Assembly (NCBI GenBank): GCA_914767715.1
Contig: OU612067.1
Location: 13,955,001 to 14,019,000, forward strand
Length of the DNA: 64,000 nt
Direction: 5' to 3'
From: Membranipora membranacea
Taxonomy: Eukaryota; Bryozoa; Gymnolaemata; Cheilostomatida; Membraniporidae
Shown: in pieces, positions 10,654-22,712 of the stretch
Position numbering within the stretch: position 1 is the stretch's first letter
How the letters are laid out: every line of letters begins with the position of its first letter
Notes under the pieces: model-generated
Databases searched by the model: none
Seen by the model: only the letters and a program-made list of their open reading frames with translations
Told to the model about the DNA's origin: nothing
Made by a program: the position numbers and the translations under genes

Positions 10654-13600
10654 ATGGCGCTTCTTCTCAAGGCCCTTTTACTGTTTCATATTATTTGCCA
10701 TCAAGGATCATTTGGCTATGATTGGATTGCTCCAATGCCAATGCCAGCTTTGCCTGTTCATCAAACAAGTGCACCTGTCGCCTCAAACAATCCAACTTTC
10801 GCAACGACTTCTGCTCCTCCTGGATCTGCTGGAGATTCCTTCATGAGGACACTTCCTATGGTGGAAAGACCTCAGCTTCACTTTCCTGCTGAGATGAGCA
10901 CAGCTTCTCCAACTGTTGCCGGAGCAATTGTAAGACAACCTACTGGCGAGGGAGTAGACACTAGACACGATGACAGCATGGCTGATGGAACTACTGTGAG
11001 AGCTGTAAACAGCTCTTTGAGTGAGCAGGGACAGACATCACCAGTCTGTGTGAGCAACCAGACCATGATAGATGTAAGTGATAGTGATGATGTGAATAGC
11101 CAGACAACTGTGACAGCAGTGGACTCTGAGACAACCCGAGAGCAGACTACTCATCACCCTCAGTATCCATTTTTGGTAAGTTACTTTTCACTTCATCGAT
11201 GTTGGACTGGTGCCCACACGCTTGATAAAGTCAGTTGTTCAGCAAAACCTTTTTGTAAGGTAAAAAGCCTATAGAATCCATTAAAAATAGTATCAGGTGT
11301 AACCAAAGCTTGGGTTTTGGATTAAGATTTCTGGTCAAAGGGTGATATTCTTTTGGGGCTAACGAAACTGAAATCTTGTATTAATTGTTTCAGCTTTTGA
11401 GTCACCATAGAAATTTTCCAGGGAGTTCAAAGAAAGAAAAAGGGCATTTTATCATCCAGTCTCAATTAATCTACTATTATTACAGGTGTCATCATTTCAA
11501 GCAAAAGTGCGTTTGGCAGAGTATACAGGAGAAATACACGTTTCAAAGACACGAGAATTTAAACCAGATGAAACAATCAGTGTTCAACTCACATCCCTTA
11601 CTGAAAAAGCTCTCAACGATGCGGGTAAGAATGCTTAATCTAAAAAATACACCAGTGGATCTACCGCAACATCGTTACGTTTTTTGATGGCGCCTGATTT
11701 TTCTTCAACATATGTCCAAGTTTATCGCAGGAACATGAAAAACTATTTTGAAGGTGAATTCAACACCGATGTGGCTATGAAAGTGTAAGCACTGATTTGT
11801 TCTATAATCCAAAATATAGGGAAATGGAGTATAATATAATGCACTAAGTTTCTGATGTGCATAATTCAACTGTAATTACTGAATGGTCAACAAACAATGT
11901 TTGTTAATAAATTTAATAGGAGATGAACTGGTTCAAAGCTCACAAACTGCTGATCTTATGGATGGGAAGGTCATGCGTGTTTCGATGACAGAGCCACCAC
12001 AAGATGGACTCTACCCAGGCAGCAACGCTACGGCTAGAACGTAAGACTTCTACGTCTTAAAAAATATGTGAAATTCTTCCAATATTATATTCAAATGTGC
12101 TGGCGCCTAGCAGTTGGTTAGAGCTCAAGGCTTTTAGCACACAAATCTCCCTGAGCTGAGAACCCTCCGCAGTTAACCAATATGTGGACTTTGTTTGATC
12201 TTTTGATTGTCTTCTGGCCACCCTGCAAAATGTGAGTAACATGGCATATTAATTGTGGCCTGTTTCTGTGTGAAGATGGGAAAAAGCTTCATTGGGAGAT
12301 TGGTGGGCCTGTAGAGAGATGCTCTGCTTGTTGCTCCCTATCATCAAGCCTACACATCTCTCCAGGAAGCTGTCTCCCATCTTTAGTGGGTGCAAATGAA
12401 TATGAAGTGTGTGTAGCAGCTAGTGATGGTGTAGAATAACAATTGAATCTGACGGATAAGATGAATAAGATTTTGATTATTGACGGCTGTGAATGATTAT
12501 GATTTAACAGGAGGCAGATAATTGATATCCAATAACTGGTTAGCACATAGCATGAGATTTCACTGGTAACATGTATACATCTAATAGAACTGACACCGAG
12601 ATATCAATTATATAGTTAGGAATGATATATGATATAACAATTGAATCTGACGGATAAGATGAATAAGATTTTGATTATTGACGGCTGTGAATGTTTATGA
12701 TTTAACAGGAGGCAGATAATTGATATCCAATAACTGGTTAGCACATAGCATGAGATTTCACTGGTAACATGTATACATCTAATAGAACTGACACAAAAGA
12801 TATCAATTAAATAGTTAGGAAAGAGTAAACTAGAGAAAGAGAGGGTAATTTCAAAACAGCTGTAAGGCAATTTCCTCTGAATGCAATGTACTGAGTCCTC
12901 TGAATGCAACGCCAGATGGTGAAATGCAACGCAAAAGCGCACTTTTCACTTTGTTAATATACATTTCATTACAGTGGAAAAAGTCACACTTCTTCCTGTT
13001 ATTGTTCCTTGCTGTTTTTACTATTAAAACTGCTCGTTTTTTACATCTGTAGTGCAAGCTTTGAAGGGGTGGTAACTGCTAAAAGTTCGCGTTGGAGTAA
13101 AATGGTTGTCATAATTTGCAAAATAAAGATAGATATTTACATTTTCACAAGCATAGAGAAGGTAAGTTAGTGTTCCATATTCAGTTTAAATAATGTGGCT
13201 AGATAGTTAGAAATGATATTTTGGTAGAGGAATTTAAGTTTCACCAGTTTGTCCGATTAGATTTGTTATGCTCTGAGATGTGAAAGGTCAACTAAGGCAC
13301 CAAGAAACTTCCATTAACCTGTCCAATTATATACTACATATGTCAGGGTGTCAGAAACAGGGATTGAGTAACCTTGCAGACTGCCCGCTAAGTCGGTTCG
13401 GTTGATATTTAATCAATGGTGATTTTTTCTTATCTGCAGATTGCAAATGGCAACAGCACAGTGCACACTTATCCAGGTTTAGTACAAATAGATACATCCA
13501 TCATTGATCATCATGATTTCTGTACGGAGGTCTCCGAAGATTGGATGTCTCACTGCCTTCAGGTAAGATTCTGATACAGTGTAACCTTCTTAATTCAGAA

Positions 13601-16136
13601 TTAGTCATTCAGAAATTCTGTTTAACAAGACAAAGGAACTGTTTCTGTCAGCCAAATTTCAACACATTGATGTCACATAATTCAAACTCCGCTCAAATAG
13701 AACAAAATTTGGTGGTCCCAGAGTTGAGAATTAAGTGGAGTGCTACTCAGCCAAATATGTGCTTATTGAATTCTGTATAGCTCAAAGATAACTAATTGTC
13801 ACCTTATGAGCAAACAATTTGCAGAAAATGATCTTCAAAATCAGGGTACGAAAATAACACACTGGGTGATGACATCAGTATTGTCAACAAGCAAGATGGT
13901 TACTTCGTCACTATATACGCATACTATGAAACCATGATTTTTTGACGATCAGTTTGTGTAAATTATTTGCCCATTGGGTGACAATGCGGAGATTGCCGCC
14001 TCATATCAATAGTTTTGAGCAATACAGAATTCAATATGCACACAGTGCCTGAGTGGCAGCACATACCTTTAATGTAAGACATGGTCTCATTAAGTCGAGG
14101 GGTTCATTGTGTTCCACTCTTTGATAGGATGAAAATAAACTTTCTATTTATTTATTTATTAATGAAGTTGATTATGCAGTGAGATAGAACAAACAGATCC
14201 AGCCTTGAAATCCTGTCCATCATTCAAATTTGATCACCAATGGCAAATCCCAAAGCTAAACTAGCACTGTAAGTTCAACCAGAGTTGGCTCCCCTCAATT
14301 TCATCCTGCGATGGCCCCAGCCAGAATGTAACCTTCAACTCCCTGCAGTATGAAGCTGCTCAGTGAAGTCAGAGGAGCTATCATTTTAGCGAGGGGTCAA
14401 TAATATAACTTTTGGCCTCTGAATAAGCAATTTCGCTTGCATGCTTTTCGATGAAGGAATACACCATAATGACAAGTACTAATATAATCTGTTTTTGAAG
14501 AGGAACACACATTCTTTAGAATACAAAGTAATTGCTTCGCCAATTATACCGCAGACCTGCCGAAAAGATGTCAGGGGAAAAAACTTCATTTACTTTGGAG
14601 GAGTTGGCTATGTCATCATGAAACAAAAGGTACTTGAGTTGTATGGTTACCTGTTGTATGCATATTATCCACGAGCTGTTTTACTTTTTTTTAACCCCGA
14701 CATCATGTTCTTGCAGTGTCAAATTAAAAGAACGCAATTCAACGTCTCGATTCTCGGCCTATCAATTAAGATCAGAGTGTCATTGTCAATGGCCAATTAG
14801 TGCCTGTTTTAGTTTTGGCAGCTTTCTGCACGCACAATTCAGGAGGTCTTTTATGGCCCTAAACTTCAAGGTGTTTTCTAGTTTCTCGGAAGTATCACAC
14901 TATCTGTATCTTTTTTGCTAAAGTATCTGTTTTTTCACTAAACAGACAAGATTCTCTTACCTTGGTTAGAATATGCGGTTGCGTGATTAACTATACTTTG
15001 ATGTCAATTGCTGGCATTCTGTCAAAACAAAATTGGTCAATGTCACATTCAGTAGACCTTCATTTTCTTGTGAGGAAAAAGTTATTTTCTAACTTTTTAA
15101 TCTCCCGTGGCGCATCAGTTGAGATACTTGCTTTTTAAGGAGCTTTTGATCCATGAGATATATATTGTTCACGTACGCGTGATGGTCTTAGCCTATCAGG
15201 CCACACAACTGTCAGTTACTACTCAATAATATAAATTTATAAGCAACACTCAAATAATCGTATTCGTTGTCAATAAGACCAATATTGGTCCATTTGCCTG
15301 GATTTGGGGTTGCTACCCCTCCACTGGAATGCAGGCAATGGGATTAAACTTGCTCTAGCTGTCAATGTGTACCAATCACCAGACAGTTGAAGCTTGTGAC
15401 CTCACAATACTTGATTTAAAAAGGCACCATCATTATAAAAAAATGTTGGTTAAAATGATGGTTAAAATCGCAAGGTTCAGTCAAGCGCCTCATTCCGAAG
15501 AATGGGTGCTTTTAAATAGTTTGTGCCTTAAGGGCAAGGCCGCAATGTTTGCGCACGTTTGCTCTCAGTTTGGAGGCAGGTCGGAGCACACCTGGGGATC
15601 CAACAGGTCCCAGTAGTCAGTGGGCTGCAGTTGGACTCCAACCCCGACCTTGCGTGCTGAAGTGGTGCTCTAACCAACTGAGCCACCTCCTGTATCTGTG
15701 AGCTGGTGGCTATACATAAAGATAATCGATTGATAATCTGTCTTCCGCAATATTACATTACATTAATTATTTTGTGTGTTCACTTTAGGTGGTGGTAGAC
15801 AACGGGATCTTTCCAATTAGCCACGAAGAATTCATAATGCACAATCGGAAAAAGCCATGGGTTGGTATTCACCTGACAGTTCCTAAATTTGAAACAATTG
15901 TCACAACCAAAATCAACATTGAGCTGGAGCAATCAACATGTAACATGCATCAAATGGAATCTTTAATACCGCGAACAAGTCAGGAATCTATGAGAGATTT
16001 GAATTACTTTCCAGTGAGCGTCGACCAGCAGAATGATTCAACTCCTTCCAGTCATGCCACCTTGAGATGCTCTCTCTCTATTTCACTCAATCTAACCGCC
16101 TTTATTTTGGTTGTGCTAACTATGTATTTCAAATAG
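10654..16136 (+). CDS. Family member B: predicted GPI-anchored surface protein, function unknown
   Basis: Exons 10654-11175, 11486-11624, 11920-12040, 13053-13161, 13440-13562, 14501-14629 and 15789-16136 join into 496 residues with the same phases as its paralogues. The ATG opens a Leu-rich signal peptide of about 20 residues; the mature start has YDWIAPMPMPALP. Exon 1 is the longest of the family, rich in Thr/Ser/Pro, and ends TTHHPQYPFL. Exon 2 has VRLAEYTGEIHVSKT and SLTEKALNDAG. The exon 3-4 junction carries YPGSNATAR. Exon 4 has one Cys (VIICKIKIDIYIF). Exon 5 has TYPGLVQIDTSI and FC..HC. Exon 6 ends FGGVGYVIMKQK. Exon 7 has HLTVPKFE, STC and a hydrophobic C-terminus with a GPI-signal profile. 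Protein features are close to gene C. All splice sites are GT/AG. Confidence 0.87.
12436..12823. repeat. Tandem duplication with a 198-bp period
   Basis: A segment beginning ATAACAATTGAATCTGACGG is present at 12436-12633 and again at 12634-12823 with very few differences. It lies wholly in intron 3 of gene B. The high identity implies a recent duplication. Confidence 0.85.
15560..15695 (-). mobile_element. tRNA-derived SINE in intron 6 of gene B
   Basis: Minus-strand reading gives GTGGCTCAGTTGGTTAGAG (A-box region) and GGTTGGAGTCC (B box), followed by a non-tRNA body. No acceptor-stem complement follows, so it is a SINE and not a tRNA gene. Confidence 0.6.
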
Positions 16137-16183
16137 ATCTAACCTGTATGCATGTATGTACCTTCATTGTGTCAATGTTGACA

Positions 16184-16189
16184 AATAAA
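16184..16189 (+). terminator. Probable poly(A) signal of gene B
   Basis: AATAAA lies 48 nt downstream of the gene B stop codon. It is the nearest canonical hexamer. Confidence 0.5.
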
Positions 16190-18965
16190 ATGTTTCCTGC
16201 TGATAAAAGATGTTAGCTGATAAAACCATGATATACAATGTATGGTAATAAAAGGATAAAAGAAAAAAAGAAAAAAAATACTTAGACTGCTTCACTATTA
16301 CTTATTAAGAATTAAGGATTATGGCTAATGGCTCTGGAGCGAAAGCAGTTCTTTCTCAGATTGGTTCTATGTTTGATAGCTTGACACCTTACTTATCCAT
16401 CAGTTTAATTTCGTCTGTAAGCTGGAATAGAAAAAAGACGGATCAGACTCTCAATGTATTATTGTGATAATAGATGAACAAATCGATGGACATAGCGTAC
16501 ATTACCTTAACAATTAAACCTATTTCAAAACACAGAGAACGACCAGATTAATTCATGTTACCCACACAAGTTGAAGCTCAGTTGAATCTGGGAGTTTGAT
16601 TGACTGTACTCTTAAGAATACTGTTGAACTTGTACTTATAGTTATAGTTTTAAATATTGTTATCATTCGAACAGCAATATAAAGGGACCAAAAATTAACT
16701 AACATTCAAATTGAATGTGGTGATCAAGTCAATTAAACATTTGCACCATTAGATATGTGTTTAAATATCATCTTCCACAGTAAGTATTGCTCGAGATAAC
16801 CATTGCTCTATGTTTAAAGTGCAACCAAGGTTTCAAACAACTTCTCATTGAAGGCCATTGATTAATAGCAGATTGCACCTTCTGCATGGGGAAAAAGACA
16901 AAATATATTTCGGATGATTATTCAGCCAGAATTCTTGTGAAACATTTCTTCCATCAGGCACTCAAACTCAGCTTAAAGAGAATACCACATAGCAGTTTCC
17001 TGTTCCTGTTATTATTTAGCCTGTGCTCTATAATTATTACAGCAAAGTCTTGGAACCTCCCCTAAATTGAAGTGTTACCCAACTTAGAGTCAGCAACTAC
17101 TTTGAGTTTTGCATCGCGTAATGCACAAAGCTGATGCTGCCCAGCACATTATTTGCTACCCATTAATGCATTGCTGCGAAACATTGGTTGCCCTTTAAAT
17201 TTTTAAGCCCATAATGCCATGCTCAGATAGCCCATTATTAGCTGGCCATTATAGACTGTAATCAATGTATTGTAAACACCTCATACTCTTATTATTCTTG
17301 TATGCTCTTCCTAGGATTCAGTTGTCTTCTCTTGCTACAAAAGAGGACAATTCCAAAAGGATAAGCATTTGGGGGAAATTGAAAAATTAAATCTTCTCAG
17401 TAACAGAGGCACTAAGAAGGCTAACCAGTATGCCATTTCCCCATTATTACATCTCAAGATTGCTCCTCCAGACCGTAATTTAATGTCATGACAGCTGTTT
17501 ATCATGTAAACACGACCGGCAAGAGGAGGCGACAGCTTGTGAAGTCAAAACTCTTCATTAAAACTGCCGCAACAGCAGGGATTGGTTCACAAGACATGAT
17601 GGCAGAATTGAAATATGCAAATCATATGGCTGATGCATTTTGTTAAAATGATTGAAGCAAGAAGTTGGCAGGCTGGGTACACCCTCTAGATTAGATTTCA
17701 TTATTAGCATTCTTATCAGCTATCAGTCAGATCAAGGAAGTCCCAAGTCCCAGGCTGACATACTAGTTTCTCAGCTCTCAAACATGGTCACCGGTGGAGT
17801 ATTCAATGCTGAAAACTCTATACATCTTCGGCCAATTTTGATATTTATGAGCCATTCTATGAAGGATCCAACAGATTTATCTGAGACGGGGAAGCAGAAA
17901 TAGAATATTATTATATATAAGAGCTAAGGAGTTAATACCCAGTGCTGAGGAGAATTTGAGAAGATTGAATCTTTTTTTTATTTTTCGTGTTTTCTCTCTA
18001 ACTCAAGGTTGTTCTACTAAATATAAAAACAACTGGCCCTTTTCTTGTCAAGTCGGCTCTCTATACACCAAACGATGATATAAACCTGAAACTAATGTTA
18101 AATGGTCTGATTTGATCAATATGGCGTACATATTATTTTCATGATGCAGATAAGCTGAGTTAAACACAGGATCAAAACCAGGTTTACAACTAGGCCTTTT
18201 ACTGGGGCTTTCACTCTTGGCAATCTTTGCTCCTGGTATGGAGGGTATTGTCAGGTTATGTCAGGCAGATTGCACAATAGCAATTTCATGTGTACTCAAA
18301 AGCTTTTCATGTAATTGAAGCTAGGCCTTAATTATTACATGTCATTGACAAAATCCAATAGTATTACCTAATTTTCCAATCCTCTTGCATTATGCTAATA
18401 TTGACAAAGCCTGCCTTTATCTTGATATTGGAATCATATTGATAAATACAGTGCAGGATAAAAATGTGTAATTATATAGGCTGCATACATGTGCCACCCT
18501 CAATCAATAACAATAGATCATCAAAAGGACTACAGGCTAAGCATGTGTGCCTCATATATCACTAAGCCCATGTTCAAGATAAACCAAACTTGTTCACAGA
18601 GTATTATTAGTGAGAGTTTTATTTCCACTGTAAAGCAGGACACTGCTCAGTGATCACACATTGTACTACATAGGGATTCGGTGATTGCCTACCAAAGAGC
18701 ACCTTGCTAGTTGACTGACTAGTCGACAGAGGATAACGACCGACTGATTTGGGATCTGCTGTACGAACAGTGATGAGAGGCTACCGATAGTGATGTAGGA
18801 GCAAGGTAAGGCTGCACTTTCTGTTGGGGGTTTCAGTGTTCATGCTTGACAAAGTCATCATAAGTTGAAAACAAAACCTTCAGCTAATTCATTTGAACCT
18901 ATGAATGTGTTTGAGAAGGAAAGGCAGACTTTTCAAACATATTGCATAGACTAAAGATGCCTAGA

Positions 18966-19145
18966 CATATCTTTTTTGGGGGAGGTGAGATGGCGCAATC
19001 GGTTAGCGCGCTTGCTATTCACTGCCAGGCGATAAGTGCCGCAGGAGTTTTAGATTTGAGTCCCACTGGGGGAGCTTTCAAGGTTGATCATTCCAGCCCC
19101 CACCACTTCGGGTGTATACCTCTCCTGCCTAGACATAGCACTATA
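18966..19145 (+). mobile_element. tRNA-derived SINE
   Basis: GGTGAGATGGCGCAATCGGTTAGCGCG-type head, B box GATTTGAGTCCC and the tail GGAGCTTTCAAGG correspond in order to the copy at 9064-9215. This copy preserves the tRNA boxes better. Confidence 0.65.
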
Positions 19146-19579
19146 TAGTCTATTATGATCACTTTCTAAAGTTTCCTGGTGTGCAATCTCCCAGGGTGCA
19201 ATGTATAAGTGATGAGATGATTTATGCAGGTATGTGTAGATGTTTTCCTGGTTACTATTGATAACTTATGGTGACTAATGGCATGTTTCTAGGAACCCAA
19301 AGCGAAAGGCTTACAATGTTGATTGAAATTGCAATAAGATATTGTGTTGTTTCACAAACAACACAGTGATAACATGCTAAATGGCTTATTATGGTTAACC
19401 TACGGTACAGCGCAAAACAGATCTTGGCCCTGGAGAGGGGGGGGTTACATAGGGCGGCAAGGTCTTTCGGGAATGAAGGATTGGACATTTACATCAATCA
19501 CAAGGCAGAAAGACTGCAATAGATCAGAAGCTTTTGCCGAAATCCAATAAAACGCACAACCATTGTAGTCTGGATACCC

Positions 19580-19763
19580 TGTGATACCGTGTGAGAAACC
19601 TTGATGGTGCTTGGTTTCTTTGTTTCCGGTATCAGTATGGGTCTACGGACTGTAGACATTGAGGTTGGATGCCTTTCCTGACACCACCGTGATCCGCTGA
19701 GAATCGATCATGGACTTTCTTGATTGAAAGACCCATGCCCTATCCATTACACCACCGGCCACT
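19580..19763 (-). mobile_element. tRNA-derived SINE, second type
   Basis: On the minus strand a tRNA-like head (TGGTGTAATGGATAGGGC) is followed by the B-box-like GATCGATTCTC and a body of about 110 nt. Internal complementary segments around GGGTCTTTCAATC support a tRNA anticodon-arm ancestry. No functional acceptor stem is present. Confidence 0.6.
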
Positions 19764-22712
19764 CCCTACTGTGATTTGGCGCCTGAATAGAAGCTGCCAA
19801 TGTGTCAGTACCTGACAGCTTCTCATAAGTCACAATACTTGTACTCTGCAGGCATCATTGATTGAAGCGCTGACTTCGTGTGACAGCTATTATGTAACTG
19901 TCTGCCATATGCCACTGAGTGGGCTGTCGAGATATGATGGTGCTTGGGTCTAGTTGTTTACCATCCTTACTTAAGCCTTGTCACGCGGCTACTTTTTTTG
20001 TATTTTTTGGGGGGGGGGCCTGATGAGGCTATCCTTACTTAGTTACTTACAAATCAAGGAAGGTCGGTAATATTAGTAACAGAGCTGCTTTGCTAGTTTA
20101 GGGGAATTATGGTTGATAAGATCACGTAATGAATTCCTGATTGCAAGTCATTATACATGGATCATTAATTCATACCTTGGAATAAATAGATTGGACACAC
20201 ATAAGCAGATTTAATTTTTCGGCTCAAAACTAGTGAGTAAATAGGATGTTTCACTACAGACTTTAATATTACGCCTAAGTGTAATGTGAGTTTGAAATTC
20301 TGAATATTAATTAATCACAGATTTCCTGGAAAGACTCACAGAATTATGTCACTAACATGTTGGTTGAACAAAAAAATAGTCTGTTAAAATCGCAATTGTC
20401 TTTATCTGGGGAAATAACTGCCTGCAGCGCTGTGCCCCGTTTTATTCGGCGCCAAGTTGTTTTTAGTTTGTTGATGCCATCTGTAGGTGCCATAATGGAG
20501 TTTACTGAGTTTGCATCAAACCCCCTGTTGCAATACATTGAGATTTAATGCATGAGAAAAGGGATTGTCTTCTGTTTTTAAATGGTCACGGTTGTCACAC
20601 CTGTCCACCCTAGATATTGGATTTTTTGTAGCATTTTAATGATTTATGTGTCATTAAGTACACAACCATTTAGGAAACTATAATACCCTCAGCATCACAG
20701 TGTGTTGTCCCCAGGGAGATAGCAAGAATATCAATATCCTGCGTTTGCCTATTGGGTATACTATGAAGGCCTCGAGTGATATGACACTGCGCGCTAATGG
20801 CTGTTGACATTTAGTTTGGGAAGTCAACAGCTGGTGCAGTTCCAATATGCTGCCACTGAATAATCATTTGAGGCTGCCACTGAGGATGATTTAAATTTGC
20901 ATTTTCCTATGTAAATTAAAGGTTCCAAATCAAGAGCCCTGGTCGCCTGATCACAACAGGCCAGGCCAGATGTTGTTTTGGAACTGTAATTATTGCAAAG
21001 TCATTTTGATTCAGGGTGTTAATTAAGTAAGGATGATTATGTTAGTTCCTGCAGTATAGCCTAATATAGATAGTATAGCCCAGTATATAGTAGTAGTATA
21101 GCCTAATGATTGCAAATCGATGGCTCAAGAGTGATACATTATATCCTAAATAATGTTGTGAACCCGTCCTCAGCGCACTTCCAAGTGATAATTATGCTGA
21201 GAGCAGGAAGTATTTAAAAACTTAGAACTGGGTGCCGGAGTGCCGAAGTGATCCTATTCACGATGAAATGCAATCAACATTTGAAGTGTGTCATACAATC
21301 AAATTATTGATTCCAATCTTTTTATTGTCCTGTTTTATCATAGCAGTCTGTCTGTGCCCAATGAACAGAGGGAAGATATTCTACAAACCTAGCAATATTC
21401 CAAAGTATTTTACAAAGCTGCTTCAGTTAAATTCATACATTATGTTACAGGCAGTGGTCTAGGGCTCTAGGCCCTTCTATGTAATTGATTTCGACTTCAA
21501 GCCTCAACACCAAACCCCTAAATTGTAGAGGAAATGACCTGCTAATAGTAACACGCCTGTCATGCGCCAACAACGGCAATGGCAAAGTGGCACTATGACA
21601 GGGCTTGTCCTGCCATATTGACAACAATTAGTTGGAGCTGTGAGCAGTAATGTTGTGAACTGACATCTAATTGGTGTTTATCTAATAACAATTTCTACTC
21701 TAGACAGTACTTAATTATCTTATGATAAGCAGTGGCTTATCAAATTCACTGTAACAAGTCCATTAAACTTTAATCATACCATTGACAATGGTTATTCATA
21801 ATCATTATTGTGATAGCTGCTGAGTGATCCCTATGGGACCGAGAAACGGTGTTTGTACCAGATGGCAGTTTGCTCAAAGATTTTATGCTTCCAAAGTTTG
21901 ATAGGTGGAGTTCTGCTACTACAACTCTATGACAAATCCAGCTAGGAATGTGGCGAAAAATGGTGTATGATGATTATTAGCTTATTCGTTTTTCCTGAAG
22001 CGCCAACATTGGGCATGCCATGCCAGATATTGGAATTGGTATCTCTTCAAACTCATCATTCTTTGATGCCAGGCAGTGCTTTGAACATGGTTATTTGAAG
22101 TTGAAAAATCTAATTAAGTCATAGCTACGCTGTACCATTGACATGATAACACATGAAATGCACTCTCCATGGTCATAGCCATAGATCACTATCTCCAAAA
22201 TATATTTACTGGTACCATTGAACTTAGACTGAGTTCCAGAGCTTTCGAAGGGAGGGGGGGTGATATGCTATAGATCGCCCCCATATGTATGATAAAGCAT
22301 CATTATAACCGCCCCAACACTATAACAAAGTAAAGATATATTATCTTGCTGAAACCACTTCACCTAGTCGAGCGCCAAGTGCGGGGGGGGGGGGGAGGTG
22401 AAATTAGGAGAGTGGAGGATCACCACTACTGCAGCAAAATCATCTTGTATAACTCTAAGTGGTGTGTAATGGGTACTAATGTGTTATAAAACCACCACTA
22501 TTGTTTTCATTCATAGCCATTAATCATGTACCAGCAGCAAAATCACAATAGGTTCATCACTTATAGCCCTAGAACCAGTGAAATACGTTAGTATTATTCA
22601 TGGCTTTGCGAGAATTTCCCACTTGTAAAGACAAAATATACATCAATGGTCATTGTTTATTTTCAGGACAACCAGTTGATTGATCGGTAATGCTGCGGCT
22701 AGGTGAGCAGCG

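Larger units (their letters stand above)
16137..22712. other. Intergenic region between gene B and the copine-like gene
   Basis: I could support no exon. Contents recognised are a poly(A) signal for gene B at 16184, a SINE at 18966-19145, a minus-strand SINE at 19580-19763 and short poly-G runs near 20012, 22252 and 22383. The rest is AT-rich and unremarkable. Confidence 0.55.

Noticed and set aside
12090-12170. tRNA-like head in intron 3 of gene B
   Set aside because: An A-box-like TAGCAGTTGGTTAGAG is visible but no credible B box follows; too degraded to list.
12616-12942. A 108-codon minus-strand open frame
   Set aside because: It falls in the 198-bp tandem duplication in intron 3 of gene B, and its peptide repeats with the DNA.
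10654-16136. Assignment of the family to zona pellucida domain proteins
   Set aside because: Size, secretion and beta-rich look are compatible, but only about five conserved Cys exist and their spacing does not match the ZP-N/ZP-C pattern.
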